64,000 nt of DNA, taken from positions 62,855 to 126,854 of the forward strand of contig NZ_LMMM01000002.1 of NCBI RefSeq assembly GCF_001422245.1, given 5' to 3'. The position numbers and the translations under genes are program-made. This stretch comes from Rhizobium sp. Leaf262 (lineage in GTDB: Bacteria > Pseudomonadota > Alphaproteobacteria > Rhizobiales > Rhizobiaceae). Each line of letters starts with the position of its first letter. Position 1 is the stretch's first letter. Shown piece by piece: positions 50,549 through 58,305 of the stretch. The notes beneath the pieces are model-generated. The model saw only the letters and a list, made by a program, of their open reading frames with translations. It had not been told where the DNA came from and did not search any database.

Positions 50549-51006
50549 GGTGCGATTGCCTCCGCCGCTGCGGTGGCCAGCATGGCGTTGAGTTCAACGA
50601 CACAGACCGTTTCGCCGCGCTGGTTCTGCAATTCGTGACGAAGCTTGACAACACCCATTTCGGGGCGTGATCTCGAAACGCGCTGCTCCATGACCGTCGA
50701 CGTGCCGCTCAGCGTGTCGCCCGCCAGAACGGGTCGCTTCCATTCCACATAATCGATGCCGAGACCGGCCTGAGATGGCGAGTGACTGATGTAGCTGTCC
50801 ACTGTCATCCGCATCAGCATGCCGCATGTGTGCCAGCCGGATGCGGCCAGACCACCCAGAATGCTTGCCTTGCCCGCCTCTTCGGAGAGGTGCATCGGTT
50901 GCGGGTCGAACTCCTCTGCGAATTCGATGATTTCCTGCGCGGTCACGGTTTTTGGGCCGAGCGGAAAGCGCCGGCCGGGCGTGAAATCCTCAAAAGCATA
51001 TTTCAC
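50545..51006 (-). CDS. MaoC family (R)-hydratase-like protein
   Basis: A 153-residue MaoC-family hotdog protein, about one third identical by eye to its downstream partner. The dyad region is EFDPQPMHLSEEAGKASILG, followed by GLAASGWHTCGML. The ATG has AGGAG at good distance. The pair 50545/50081 is transcribed together from the region around 51048-51077, where an inverted repeat lies. The CoA substrate is unknown. Confidence 0.88.
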   Translation of the reverse strand: MKYAFEDFTPGRRFPLGPKTVTAQEIIEFAEEFDPQPMHLSEEAGKASILGGLAASGWHTCGMLMRMTVDSYISHSPSQAGLGIDYVEWKRPVLAGDTLSGTSTVMEQRVSRSRPEMGVVKLRHELQNQRGETVCVVELNAMLATAAAEAIAP

Positions 51007-51047
51007 CGGCGAACTCCTCCTTCGTCGACATGCATATCCTCAACCTA

Positions 51048-51077
51048 ACGTAATTCTACCTTTTACGTAAAGGTCAA
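51048..51077 (-). promoter_or_regulatory. Candidate promoter and operator of the maoC pair
   Basis: ACGTAA (51048-51053), nine bases, TTACGT (51063-51068): an inverted repeat. On the minus strand a TTGACC (complement of 51072-51077) could be the -35, and the repeat covers the spacer and -10 region. A second palindrome, TTTACGTAAA (51062-51071), overlaps it. A dimeric regulator is likely, but no regulator gene is adjacent. Confidence 0.45.
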
Positions 51078-51111
51078 TTTTTCGACTGGTGCCTGAATTG
51101 TCGTGTTCTCA

Positions 51112-51140
51112 AACAAAAGGCCCGCTGCTGGAGCGGGCCT
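51112..51140 (-). terminator. Intrinsic terminator of ychF
   Basis: Read on the minus strand, AGGCCCGCT, loop, AGCGGGCCT, then TTTTGTTTG. The stem is 51118-51126 with 51132-51140. It is 22 bases past the ychF stop. Confidence 0.88.
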
Positions 51141-51161
51141 CTGGTATCTCCGGTGCCGGTA

Positions 51162-52265
51162 TCAGGTGTTGAAACGGAAGTGAATGACGTCGCCGTCATT
51201 GACGACATATTCCTTGCCTTCGTCACGTCCCTTGCCTGCTTCCTTGGCACCGACTTCACCCTTGAAGGCGACGTAGTCGTCGAATGCAATGGTAAAGGCG
51301 CGGATGAAGCCGCGTTCGAAATCGGTGTGGATCACGCCGGCGGCGCCCGGAGCCTTGGTGCCGCGCACGATGGTCCATGCGCGCGTTTCCTTGGGACCAA
51401 CAGTGAAGTAGGTGATGAGGTCGAGCAGGTGGTAACCGGCGCGGATCAGGCGGTCGAGCCCCGCTTCTTCCAGGCCGAGCGCGGACAGAAATTCCTTGGA
51501 TTCTTCCTCAGGCAACTGCGCGACTTCGGATTCGATGGCGGCGGAAATGATGACGCATTCCGCGCCCTGCGCCTTTGCCATTTCCGCTACGGCCTTGGTG
51601 TGCTCGTTGCCGTCGACGGCGTCTGCTTCCGCCACGTTGCAAACGTAGAGAACCGGGTGCGAGGTCAGAAGATTCAGGCCCTTCAGCACTTCGATTTCGT
51701 CGGCTGCCAGTGTCTTCAACAGCAGGCGGGCAGGCTTGCCGTCGTTCAGAAGCTTGATCACGGCTTCCATGACGGGAAGCTGCGCCAGCGAATCCTTGTC
51801 CTTGGAAGAGGCGCGCTTGCGTGTCTGCTCGACGCGGCGCTCGAGGCTTTCGAGGTCGGCCAGCATCAATTCCGTTTCAATCGTATCGGCATCGCCGACC
51901 GGGTTGATGCGGCCTTCGACGTGGGTGATGTCATCGTCTTCGAAGCAGCGCAGCACGTGGACGACAGCGTCCACTTCGCGGATGTTGGCCAGGAACTTGT
52001 TGCCCAGACCTTCACCCTTGGAGGCGCCCCGCACCAGACCGGCAATATCCACGAAGGAAATGCGGGTGGGGATGATTTCCTTGGAGCCGGCAATATCGGC
52101 CAACACCTTCATGCGCGGGTCCGGCACGGCCACTTCGCCCGTATTCGGCTCGATGGTGCAGAACGGGTAGTTCGCCGCCTGTGCCGCTGCCGTTTTCGTC
52201 AGCGCGTTGAAAAGGGTGGACTTGCCGACATTGGGCAGACCGACGATACCGCATTTAAAGCCCAT
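51162..52265 (-). CDS. ychF: Redox-regulated ATPase YchF (OLA1 family)
   Basis: A 367-residue OBG-like P-loop NTPase associated with ribosomes; homologues prefer ATP. P-loop GLPNVGKSTLFNALT is at the N-terminus. Further motifs are FVDIAGLVRGASKGEGLGNK (G3) and YVCNVAEAD (the altered G4, as in YchF). The C-terminal TGS domain has TIVRGTKAPGAAGVIHTDFE. Full family length. It is the distal part of the minus-strand run rplY...pth, exoD, ychF. A terminator follows. Confidence 0.97.
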   Translation of the reverse strand: MGFKCGIVGLPNVGKSTLFNALTKTAAAQAANYPFCTIEPNTGEVAVPDPRMKVLADIAGSKEIIPTRISFVDIAGLVRGASKGEGLGNKFLANIREVDAVVHVLRCFEDDDITHVEGRINPVGDADTIETELMLADLESLERRVEQTRKRASSKDKDSLAQLPVMEAVIKLLNDGKPARLLLKTLAADEIEVLKGLNLLTSHPVLYVCNVAEADAVDGNEHTKAVAEMAKAQGAECVIISAAIESEVAQLPEEESKEFLSALGLEEAGLDRLIRAGYHLLDLITYFTVGPKETRAWTIVRGTKAPGAAGVIHTDFERGFIRAFTIAFDDYVAFKGEVGAKEAGKGRDEGKEYVVNDGDVIHFRFNT

Positions 52266-52379
52266 GGCTTGAACCTGTCTCTATTTTCAAGAATTCCGTT
52301 AGTCGAGCCTTTTGCGGAATGGGCGGGGCAAGGTCAAGTCTTGTTGCCTCAAAGGACGAGGATTCCGCCAAAACTAGCC

Positions 52380-53006
52380 TCAGGCAACGGTCTGGCCAAA
52401 GCCCAACCACCCTGAGACCAGCGCCCAGCCGCCATAAATCATTCCCAGACTGAAAAGTGCCGAGAGCACGGCCAGCACCAATCCGCCCAGCAGGGCCAGA
52501 TCATCGCGTTGCGCCAGGGCCATTGCGATGATGAGCACCGTGATGCCCGGAAGCGTATTGCCGAACGGAATGGGCAGGGCGATGAGAACCGCCATCAGAA
52601 ATATGACGATGCCGATGGCGGCTGGACCGAAGAACTTCGCCAGAACATGGCCGCGAGGCTTGAGCAAGCGTTCCAGCCTTTCCAGACGGGGTGCCGCCTT
52701 GTCGGCCGTCAACTGTATCAGGGACCGGGAAACAGAGCGACGTCCGAGAAAGCCGGGCAGGACCAGCTTGGATGCGCGAAACATCATTTGCAGCGAAAGA
52801 ATAGCCAGTGCAGTGCCAAAGATGAAGCCCGCCGGAATGCCGGGAGTAGGGATGATGGCGGGAATGGCAAAAACCAGCAAAACGAACGCGATCGCCTTGT
52901 CGCCAAGCTGTTCCAGAAGGTGATCGAGCGACACGCGCTCCGGCAGGCCATCGGGAAGGCGCTTTAGCGCCGCCGCCATGCTCTGGTGTGGCGGGTCATC
53001 ATCCAT
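52380..53006 (-). CDS. exoD: ExoD family membrane protein
   Basis: A 208-residue protein with five or six hydrophobic segments (for example AIAFVLLVFAIPAIIPTPGI, GIVIFLMAVLIALPIPFGNT and GLVLAVLSALFSLGMIYGGW). It matches the ExoD family, first described in S. meliloti for exopolysaccharide production and alkali tolerance; the exact function is unknown. The P-T-P-G-I-P-A-G and P-I-P-F-G-N motifs are typical of the family. It stands between ychF and pth on the minus strand with gaps of about 115 bases on each side. Confidence 0.85.
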   Translation of the reverse strand: MDDDPPHQSMAAALKRLPDGLPERVSLDHLLEQLGDKAIAFVLLVFAIPAIIPTPGIPAGFIFGTALAILSLQMMFRASKLVLPGFLGRRSVSRSLIQLTADKAAPRLERLERLLKPRGHVLAKFFGPAAIGIVIFLMAVLIALPIPFGNTLPGITVLIIAMALAQRDDLALLGGLVLAVLSALFSLGMIYGGWALVSGWLGFGQTVA

Positions 53007-53124
53007 CGGCGGTGAAGTCCAGGGGGCCAGAGAAGGCCATCGATAAGCAACGTGATTTCATAGCGCAGAGATGGTGATCTGCGCACGTGTTTCAAGCGCC
53101 GGAACGCCGTCAGGCTCCAGCTGC

Positions 53125-53838
53125 CTAATCCTTCTTGGAAAACATCTGCTTCAACATCTCGGCCATCGGGCCTGTTTCCGGCAGCTTTTTCGGTTGCGCT
53201 GAATTCCGTGCCTGATGAATGTGAGATTGAGCGGCCGGCTTTGCCGCGGCAACCTTCTTTTCTTCGGATTTGACGCCGACCGCGAGCGCCAGCTTGTTCA
53301 TGAGTTGCGAATCCTCGCCCTTCACCAGCATGTCGGCATTGTCGGCGATGGCGTCGAGAAGCGGCTCCAGCCAGACTTTATCGGACTTTGCGAAGTCTCC
53401 CAGAACATGTCCGTGAACGCGTTCCTTATCGCCGGGATGGCCGATCCCCAGACGCAGGCGACGATAGTCCTTGCCGCAGTGGGCGTCGATCGACTTCAGG
53501 CCATTATGGCCGCCATGACCGCCGCCGGTCTTGATACGGGCGCGACCGGCAACCAGATCGAGTTCGTCATGAATGGCGATGATGTCGCCTGTCTTGATCT
53601 TGTAAAAACGCATCGCTTCGCCGACGGACTCGCCTGACAGGTTCATGAAGGTCAGCGGCTTGAGCAACAAAACTTTCTCTCCGGCAATCTCTCCTTCGGA
53701 GATTTCGGCCTTGAATTTTTTCGACCATGGCGAAAAGGAGGGCAGGCGTTGCAGGGCATCGACGGCCATGAAGCCGATATTATGCCGGTTGCCGGCATAT
53801 TGCGTGCCGGGATTGCCAAGGCCTGCAATGATGATCAT
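53125..53838 (-). CDS. pth: Peptidyl-tRNA hydrolase
   Basis: A 237-residue Pth that releases peptides from peptidyl-tRNA. The family motifs [20 protein letters not shown] (with the catalytic His) and [20 protein letters not shown] are present, as are the H-G-G-H-N-G-L-K-S and [10 protein letters not shown] segments. A 45-residue C-terminal tail rich in Lys, Ala and Gln is typical of rhizobial Pth. The start [11 protein letters not shown] is used rather than a frame 28 codons longer. It is usually in an operon with rplY and ychF; here other genes are in between. Confidence 0.96.
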   Translation of the reverse strand: MIIIAGLGNPGTQYAGNRHNIGFMAVDALQRLPSFSPWSKKFKAEISEGEIAGEKVLLLKPLTFMNLSGESVGEAMRFYKIKTGDIIAIHDELDLVAGRARIKTGGGHGGHNGLKSIDAHCGKDYRRLRLGIGHPGDKERVHGHVLGDFAKSDKVWLEPLLDAIADNADMLVKGEDSQLMNKLALAVGVKSEEKKVAAAKPAAQSHIHQARNSAQPKKLPETGPMAEMLKQMFSKKD

Positions 53839-53924
53839 GGAAATGTCCGCTCGATATTCGTTTAACAGCGTTCCTTCACCACCGAAAAATCGGGCGAGTG
53901 TCAATGTTTTTGTCGCTGCCAATC

Positions 53925-54650
53925 CTACGGATGAATGATCAGGCCGTATTTTTCGTAGATATTTCGCTGCGTGCCATCGGCAATAATGGCGTCAAGGGCA
54001 TGCTGCATCGTGTTGATAAGACGGTCCGGCACCTGCCTGTTACAGGCCATGCCGAGGCTCTGATGCGTGAGAACGATGGCTTCCACGAATTCGTCTTCCG
54101 GCAGTTTCTTCAGCGCGCTTTCGGACATGGGCATGAGGTCAATACGACCGGCCACCAGCTTCATGAGGCTCGTATCGAAATCCGCACTGAGGTCGATCCT
54201 CGAAAATCCCGCCGATCGGAGAACAGTTTCGGTATAATCCGTTCGCTGGGTCCCGACCGTATAGGCCTTTGCCTCATCGAGACTTGCCACATGTAAGTGC
54301 GCGTCCCGGCGCGCAACCAGCACGTTACGGTCGATATGGATTGGAGACACCCATTTGAAATTGTTTTCGCGCTCTGGGATGCGCGCTGCCGCCACAACGC
54401 AGTGCATTGGTTCTGTCTCTGCCAGCGCCAAGGCTCTTGCCCAAGGCAGGACCGCTGCCTCGTAATCGATTCCCGTTCTTTCAAAGACGATTTTCAACTG
54501 GTCCATGTAGACACCCGTAGGACGACCGTGGCTGTCGCGCGTATTGTAGGGCGGATACTCTTCCGTGGTGATGTGAAGCCGCTCCGCGCTGGCTGGAAGC
54601 GCCGCACAAAAGACGATCAATGCCGATAGAATCCGCCACACTCCGTTCAT
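53925..54650 (-). CDS. Periplasmic substrate-binding protein (family 3-like), no permease
   Basis: A protein of 241 residues from the ATG. A signal peptide ([17 protein letters not shown]) is followed by a solute-binding family 3 fold: [15 protein letters not shown], then [35 protein letters not shown] and [10 protein letters not shown]. Amino-acid-like ligands are usual in the family. No ABC permease or ATPase is near. It begins 14 bases after the membrane GGDEF-EAL gene on the same strand, and may hand its ligand to that protein. The Shine-Dalgarno GGGGAGG directly abuts this ATG, so a GTG three codons later is an alternative start. Confidence 0.8.
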   Translation of the reverse strand: MNGVWRILSALIVFCAALPASAERLHITTEEYPPYNTRDSHGRPTGVYMDQLKIVFERTGIDYEAAVLPWARALALAETEPMHCVVAAARIPERENNFKWVSPIHIDRNVLVARRDAHLHVASLDEAKAYTVGTQRTDYTETVLRSAGFSRIDLSADFDTSLMKLVAGRIDLMPMSESALKKLPEDEFVEAIVLTHQSLGMACNRQVPDRLINTMQHALDAIIADGTQRNIYEKYGLIIHP

Positions 54651-54664
54651 CCTCCCCGATGACG

Positions 54665-57064
54665 TTACGTTCCGACCTTCGCCATTGCTGGAGGGGCCTG
54701 TTGTTCGTATTGAGCCATATAGGCGCTGATCGGCTGCGGCCTGGCGAAAAGATAGCCTTGCCCGCAATCCACGCCAATCTCCTTCAGCATGGCTTCCTGC
54801 TCGTGTGTCTCGATCCCCTCGGCGATCACGATGCAGTTCATCTTGTGAGAAATCGCGCTGATACCCTCGACCAGCATGCGGCTTCTGTGGCTGATCTCGG
54901 CGACCTCGTCGCGGATCGAGCGGGTGAAGGATTGATCGATCTTGACGATATCGATGGGGAAACGGTTGAGATAGCTGAGCGAAGAGTAGCCGGTGCCGAA
55001 GTCATCGAGCGCAATCCGGCACCCCAGTTCGCGGATGGCACCCAGCACGGCACGGATTTGCGGATCGTCATGCATCAGCACCGCTTCGGTGATTTCCACC
55101 ACCAGCCTGTCGGGCACGATGCGGTGGCGATACAGAAGACCGGCGATGCGTGTGGGCAAACCGGGCTCGAATTGAAGCGCGGAGAAATTCACCGCGACGT
55201 AAGCATTTTCCAGCCCCGGCATTTGTGACAGCTGGGCAAGATTGCGGATCGAGTGGTCGAGGATGGCGTTGCCGATACGCGTGATCGCGCCGTTTTCTTC
55301 TGCTACGCCGATGATTGCGGCAGGTGACAGAATGCCCTTGTGCGGATGGTTGAGCCGCATCAGCGCCTCGAAACCAACCGTTTCTCCACTGGTGAGGTCG
55401 CGGATCGGCTGGAAATGGGCCTCCAGCCAGTTTTTCTCCAACGCCTGTTCGATGTCCTGTTCGATTTCCGCGCGCTCGCGTGCCTCGTTCATGATGGCGG
55501 GATCGAACATCTGTGCGCCGTTCTTGCCTGCCCGCTTTCTGCTGTACATGGCCATGTCGGAATTTTGCAGAAGCTCCGAGGCGGTCTTCGCATGCGTCGG
55601 GTAGAGCGCAAGGCCGATGCTTGCGCTCAGTCGTACGCTGTGTCCGGCGGCGTCGAAGGGCAGATCGAAAATAGCGCAGATCTCATCACAGATACGGGCC
55701 GCCCGGCTCTCGGTCATCGGCCCGGCCAGCAGCACCGCGAACTCATCGCCACCCAGCCGCGATGCGCTGTCGAGCGGTGTCAGCAGCCCTTTCAGCCGTT
55801 CGACGAATGTTTTGAGAACGGCATCGCCCGCGGCGTGGCCGAGATTGTCGTTGATAATCTTGAAACGGTCCAGATCGACGAAGAGGCAGGCCAGTTCGGT
55901 TCCGTTTTCATCGGCTTCCAGGATTTTTTCGTCCAGTATGGCTTCGAAACCCTGGCGGTTGAAAAGGCCGGTCAGATGGTCGGAAATGGCCTGAAGGCGG
56001 TTTCTCTGCTCGGACTGGCGCAGTTCCGTCACGTCGGTCATGACGCTCAATCCTTCGGAGCGATGTTGGCCGTCGCCAAGGTCCAGTGTTTTTTCCGCAA
56101 TCAGCACGTCCATGAAACGGCCATCAGCGCACTGGAAATGCAGGGTCAGTTCGGAGCTGGCTCCCGTCGCGTCTGCTGTGGCTTCGTGGTGTTTGCGCAG
56201 TATGAAGCGAGCCCGGTCCTCGGGAACGATGAGGTCGGCAAAACTGCGGCCCAGAACATCGGCACGCTGGTAGCCCGTCGCTTCCACCCAATAGTCGCTG
56301 ACGGCGGCAATGCGATCTGCCGGATCAAGGGAAAACAGCATGGCCGGGGTGCGGTTGTAAATCTCGGTCGTGCGCCGATGCGCTTTCTTGATTTCCTGCT
56401 CTTCCCGCTCCAGCTGGATTTGCATCTCGTTGAAGCTCTGTGCCAGCCGGCCCATTTCGTCCGTGGAGCGCCAGTCGACATGGTGACGCGAGCCGAGCCG
56501 ACGCGTGGCTTCGATGGCGGCGGTCAGGCGCAGCAACGGTTTCATCACCATCAGGCGGTTGCCGATGATGGCGGTGGCGAAAATAGTCAGGATGGCGAGA
56601 ATGAAGATGGAAATGAATGCCAGTTCGATGTTGCTCAGGGAATTGAACAGGCTGACATTCTGGAAGAATACGGTGATGGCTCCGACCTTGGTCTCTCCAT
56701 CCAGATTTTTATAGGTGATGTCGCGGGTTATGGACGAGGTGTCGCCTGAAACATTGGAGCCTGCGGTCTGGGTGATGTCGAGATGGCCGAGCGTATCGCG
56801 CACCTTGACCATGTAGACTGCGGGATCGGTTACCAGGGTACCGGTGATCTGGTTGATGCTGTCGTCGTCCAGATCCCACAGCGGGCGACCCAGCGCCTGC
56901 GAATTGGCAACGAGCAGGATTTCCAGACGATCTTTCTGGTTGGCGACGGACTCATGATGAGACAACATGAGCAGGATGGTGAAAAGCGGAACGATCAGCG
57001 CCAGAACTGCCCCGGAAACGATCGTGATGAAGCGGCTTTCTACGGAATGCGTCATCTGCAGCAA
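54665..57064 (-). CDS. Membrane HAMP-PAS-GGDEF-EAL protein (c-di-GMP)
   Basis: A 799-residue c-di-GMP enzyme. Two membrane segments (about 12-35 and 150-172) flank a periplasmic sensor; then HAMP (about 175-235), PAS (about 240-355), GGDEF (about 370-535) and EAL (about 545-795). Both active sites look intact: SRLGGDEFAVLL, and EAL with GFEALMRLNHP, VNFSALQ, ITEAVL, ALDDFGTGYSS, IVKIDQSF and AEGIET. No RxxD inhibitory site precedes GGDEF. So it may make or break c-di-GMP. A TTG with AAGGA six bases upstream starts it; an ATG three codons later is possible. The binding-protein gene follows. Confidence 0.92.
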   Translation of the reverse strand: MLQMTHSVESRFITIVSGAVLALIVPLFTILLMLSHHESVANQKDRLEILLVANSQALGRPLWDLDDDSINQITGTLVTDPAVYMVKVRDTLGHLDITQTAGSNVSGDTSSITRDITYKNLDGETKVGAITVFFQNVSLFNSLSNIELAFISIFILAILTIFATAIIGNRLMVMKPLLRLTAAIEATRRLGSRHHVDWRSTDEMGRLAQSFNEMQIQLEREEQEIKKAHRRTTEIYNRTPAMLFSLDPADRIAAVSDYWVEATGYQRADVLGRSFADLIVPEDRARFILRKHHEATADATGASSELTLHFQCADGRFMDVLIAEKTLDLGDGQHRSEGLSVMTDVTELRQSEQRNRLQAISDHLTGLFNRQGFEAILDEKILEADENGTELACLFVDLDRFKIINDNLGHAAGDAVLKTFVERLKGLLTPLDSASRLGGDEFAVLLAGPMTESRAARICDEICAIFDLPFDAAGHSVRLSASIGLALYPTHAKTASELLQNSDMAMYSRKRAGKNGAQMFDPAIMNEARERAEIEQDIEQALEKNWLEAHFQPIRDLTSGETVGFEALMRLNHPHKGILSPAAIIGVAEENGAITRIGNAILDHSIRNLAQLSQMPGLENAYVAVNFSALQFEPGLPTRIAGLLYRHRIVPDRLVVEITEAVLMHDDPQIRAVLGAIRELGCRIALDDFGTGYSSLSYLNRFPIDIVKIDQSFTRSIRDEVAEISHRSRMLVEGISAISHKMNCIVIAEGIETHEQEAMLKEIGVDCGQGYLFARPQPISAYMAQYEQQAPPAMAKVGT

Positions 57065-57289
57065 CTATCGTCCTTTGCCTCTAAACTTTTGCCGCGCAGA
57101 ATTCCCAGCCCACGCGATAATAAAGCCTCTTCCACAATATCGAGATGCTGAGCGGAACCGAGCAATGCTCCGAACGTGCGAATGCAAAAAGACCTAAACC
57201 TAAAGTTTTGACTTATCGTTTCCGGGAATGATTAATCCTTGCTAAAAAAACACATTAAAACACACTGAAGGATGCGAAAGCGAAGGCAT

Positions 57290-57323
57290 AAAAAATGCCC
57301 CGCCTCTTTCGAGGCGGGGCATT
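57290..57323 (-). terminator. Intrinsic terminator after rplY
   Basis: Read on the minus strand: AATGCCCCGCCTC, loop, GAGGCGGGGCATT, followed by TTT. The 13-bp stem is 57294-57306 with 57311-57323, and five A at 57291-57295 give the T-run. It lies between rplY and the GGDEF-EAL gene, so the latter probably has its own promoter within 57065-57290. Confidence 0.9.
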
Positions 57324-57360
57324 CAATAAGACCGAGATACGGCGCCTGAGCGCAGATCGA

Positions 57361-57984
57361 TTACTCGGAAGCGTTGTTGTCTTCTGCCGGTGCTTCTTCG
57401 GTTTCGTCAACGATCGCAACGACTGGCGGTACGATGGTTGCGATGGTGAAATCGCGGTCGGTGATGACAGGAGCAACGTTCTTCGGCAGCTTGACCTGCG
57501 AAATATGAACGCTGTCGCCAACCTTCAGGCCGTCGAGATCAACGGTGATCGCTTCAGGAATGTCGTTGGCCGGTACGTGGGCTTCGACAGTGTGACGAAC
57601 GATGTTGAGAACGCCACCCTTCTTGATGTCCGACTTGTCTTCGTTGATGAAGTGAACCGGAATTTCGACGGTAACCTGCGAATTGCCAGATACGCGCAGG
57701 AAGTCTACGTGCATCATGAAATCGCGGACTGGATCGCGCTGGTAGTCCTTCGGCAGAACCTTGTACTTCTTGCCGTCAACGTCGATCGTTGCGATGGTTG
57801 TCATGAAACCACCGGCCTGAACGCGCTTCGTGACTTCGTTGGTCGAAATCGCGATGGAAATTGGGGTTTGCTTGTCACCATAGATGACAGCAGGAATCAA
57901 ACCGTTGCGACGTAGTTCACGAGAGGACCCCTTACCAACTCGTTCGCGCGCTTCGGCCTTGAGCTCATAAGATTCTTTGCTCAT
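57361..57984 (-). CDS. rplY: Ribosomal protein L25/general stress protein CTC
   Basis: A 207-residue L25 of the long CTC/TL5 type, which binds 5S rRNA. The N-terminal L25 domain ([30 protein letters not shown]) covers about 1-95, and the TL5 beta domain follows with [19 protein letters not shown], then [20 protein letters not shown]. An acidic tail ends the protein. It is normally followed by pth. Its upstream region contains a palindrome and a hairpin at 58019-58066, possibly for autoregulation. Confidence 0.96.
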   Translation of the reverse strand: MSKESYELKAEARERVGKGSSRELRRNGLIPAVIYGDKQTPISIAISTNEVTKRVQAGGFMTTIATIDVDGKKYKVLPKDYQRDPVRDFMMHVDFLRVSGNSQVTVEIPVHFINEDKSDIKKGGVLNIVRHTVEAHVPANDIPEAITVDLDGLKVGDSVHISQVKLPKNVAPVITDRDFTIATIVPPVVAIVDETEEAPAEDNNASE

Positions 57985-58018
57985 GGCATAATCCTTTTAG
58001 GTTGTCTGGAGAGCCCAA

Positions 58019-58066
58019 TCCGACATGTCGGACTGAACTGGAGAGGGCCTTCGAAAAAGCCGTCTC
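58019..58066 (-). promoter_or_regulatory. Structured 5' leader of rplY
   Basis: A perfect 14-bp palindrome TCCGACATGTCGGA (58019-58032) and a hairpin (58041-58051 with 58056-58066: GAGA, GGC and TT pairs around a CGAA loop). They lie 35-82 bases before the rplY ATG, so probably in its 5' leader. Many ribosomal proteins bind their own leader, and L25 binds 5S rRNA; that this is an L25 site is only an inference. The rest of the 321-base gap 57985-58305 shows nothing else. Confidence 0.35.
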
Positions 58067-58305
58067 GCCCGCGTTGCCTCCAAGGGTGTCTACACGGATG
58101 CGGGCGCTATAGTCGAAAGATAAAGGAAAGGCAAGGGTGACCGGGGCATTCCGCCCGTCAATGCCGTTCTCGCCGTGATTTAATCGACTTCGCCTCGCGC
58201 TCTTTTCGAGGGAGTAATTTAATCTCTGCTTATCTATGTCGGTAAACGCTGTGAAAACGAGATCACCATTATGCTGTGAAACAATTCAACAGATGCGTGA
58301 TGCCG

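Noticed and set aside
51153..52415. 420-codon plus-strand frame opposite ychF
   Set aside because: Shadow of ychF, which shows the full OBG-like NTPase motifs.
55340..56749. 469-codon plus-strand frame opposite the GGDEF-EAL gene
   Set aside because: Shadow frame; the minus strand has intact GGDEF and EAL signatures.
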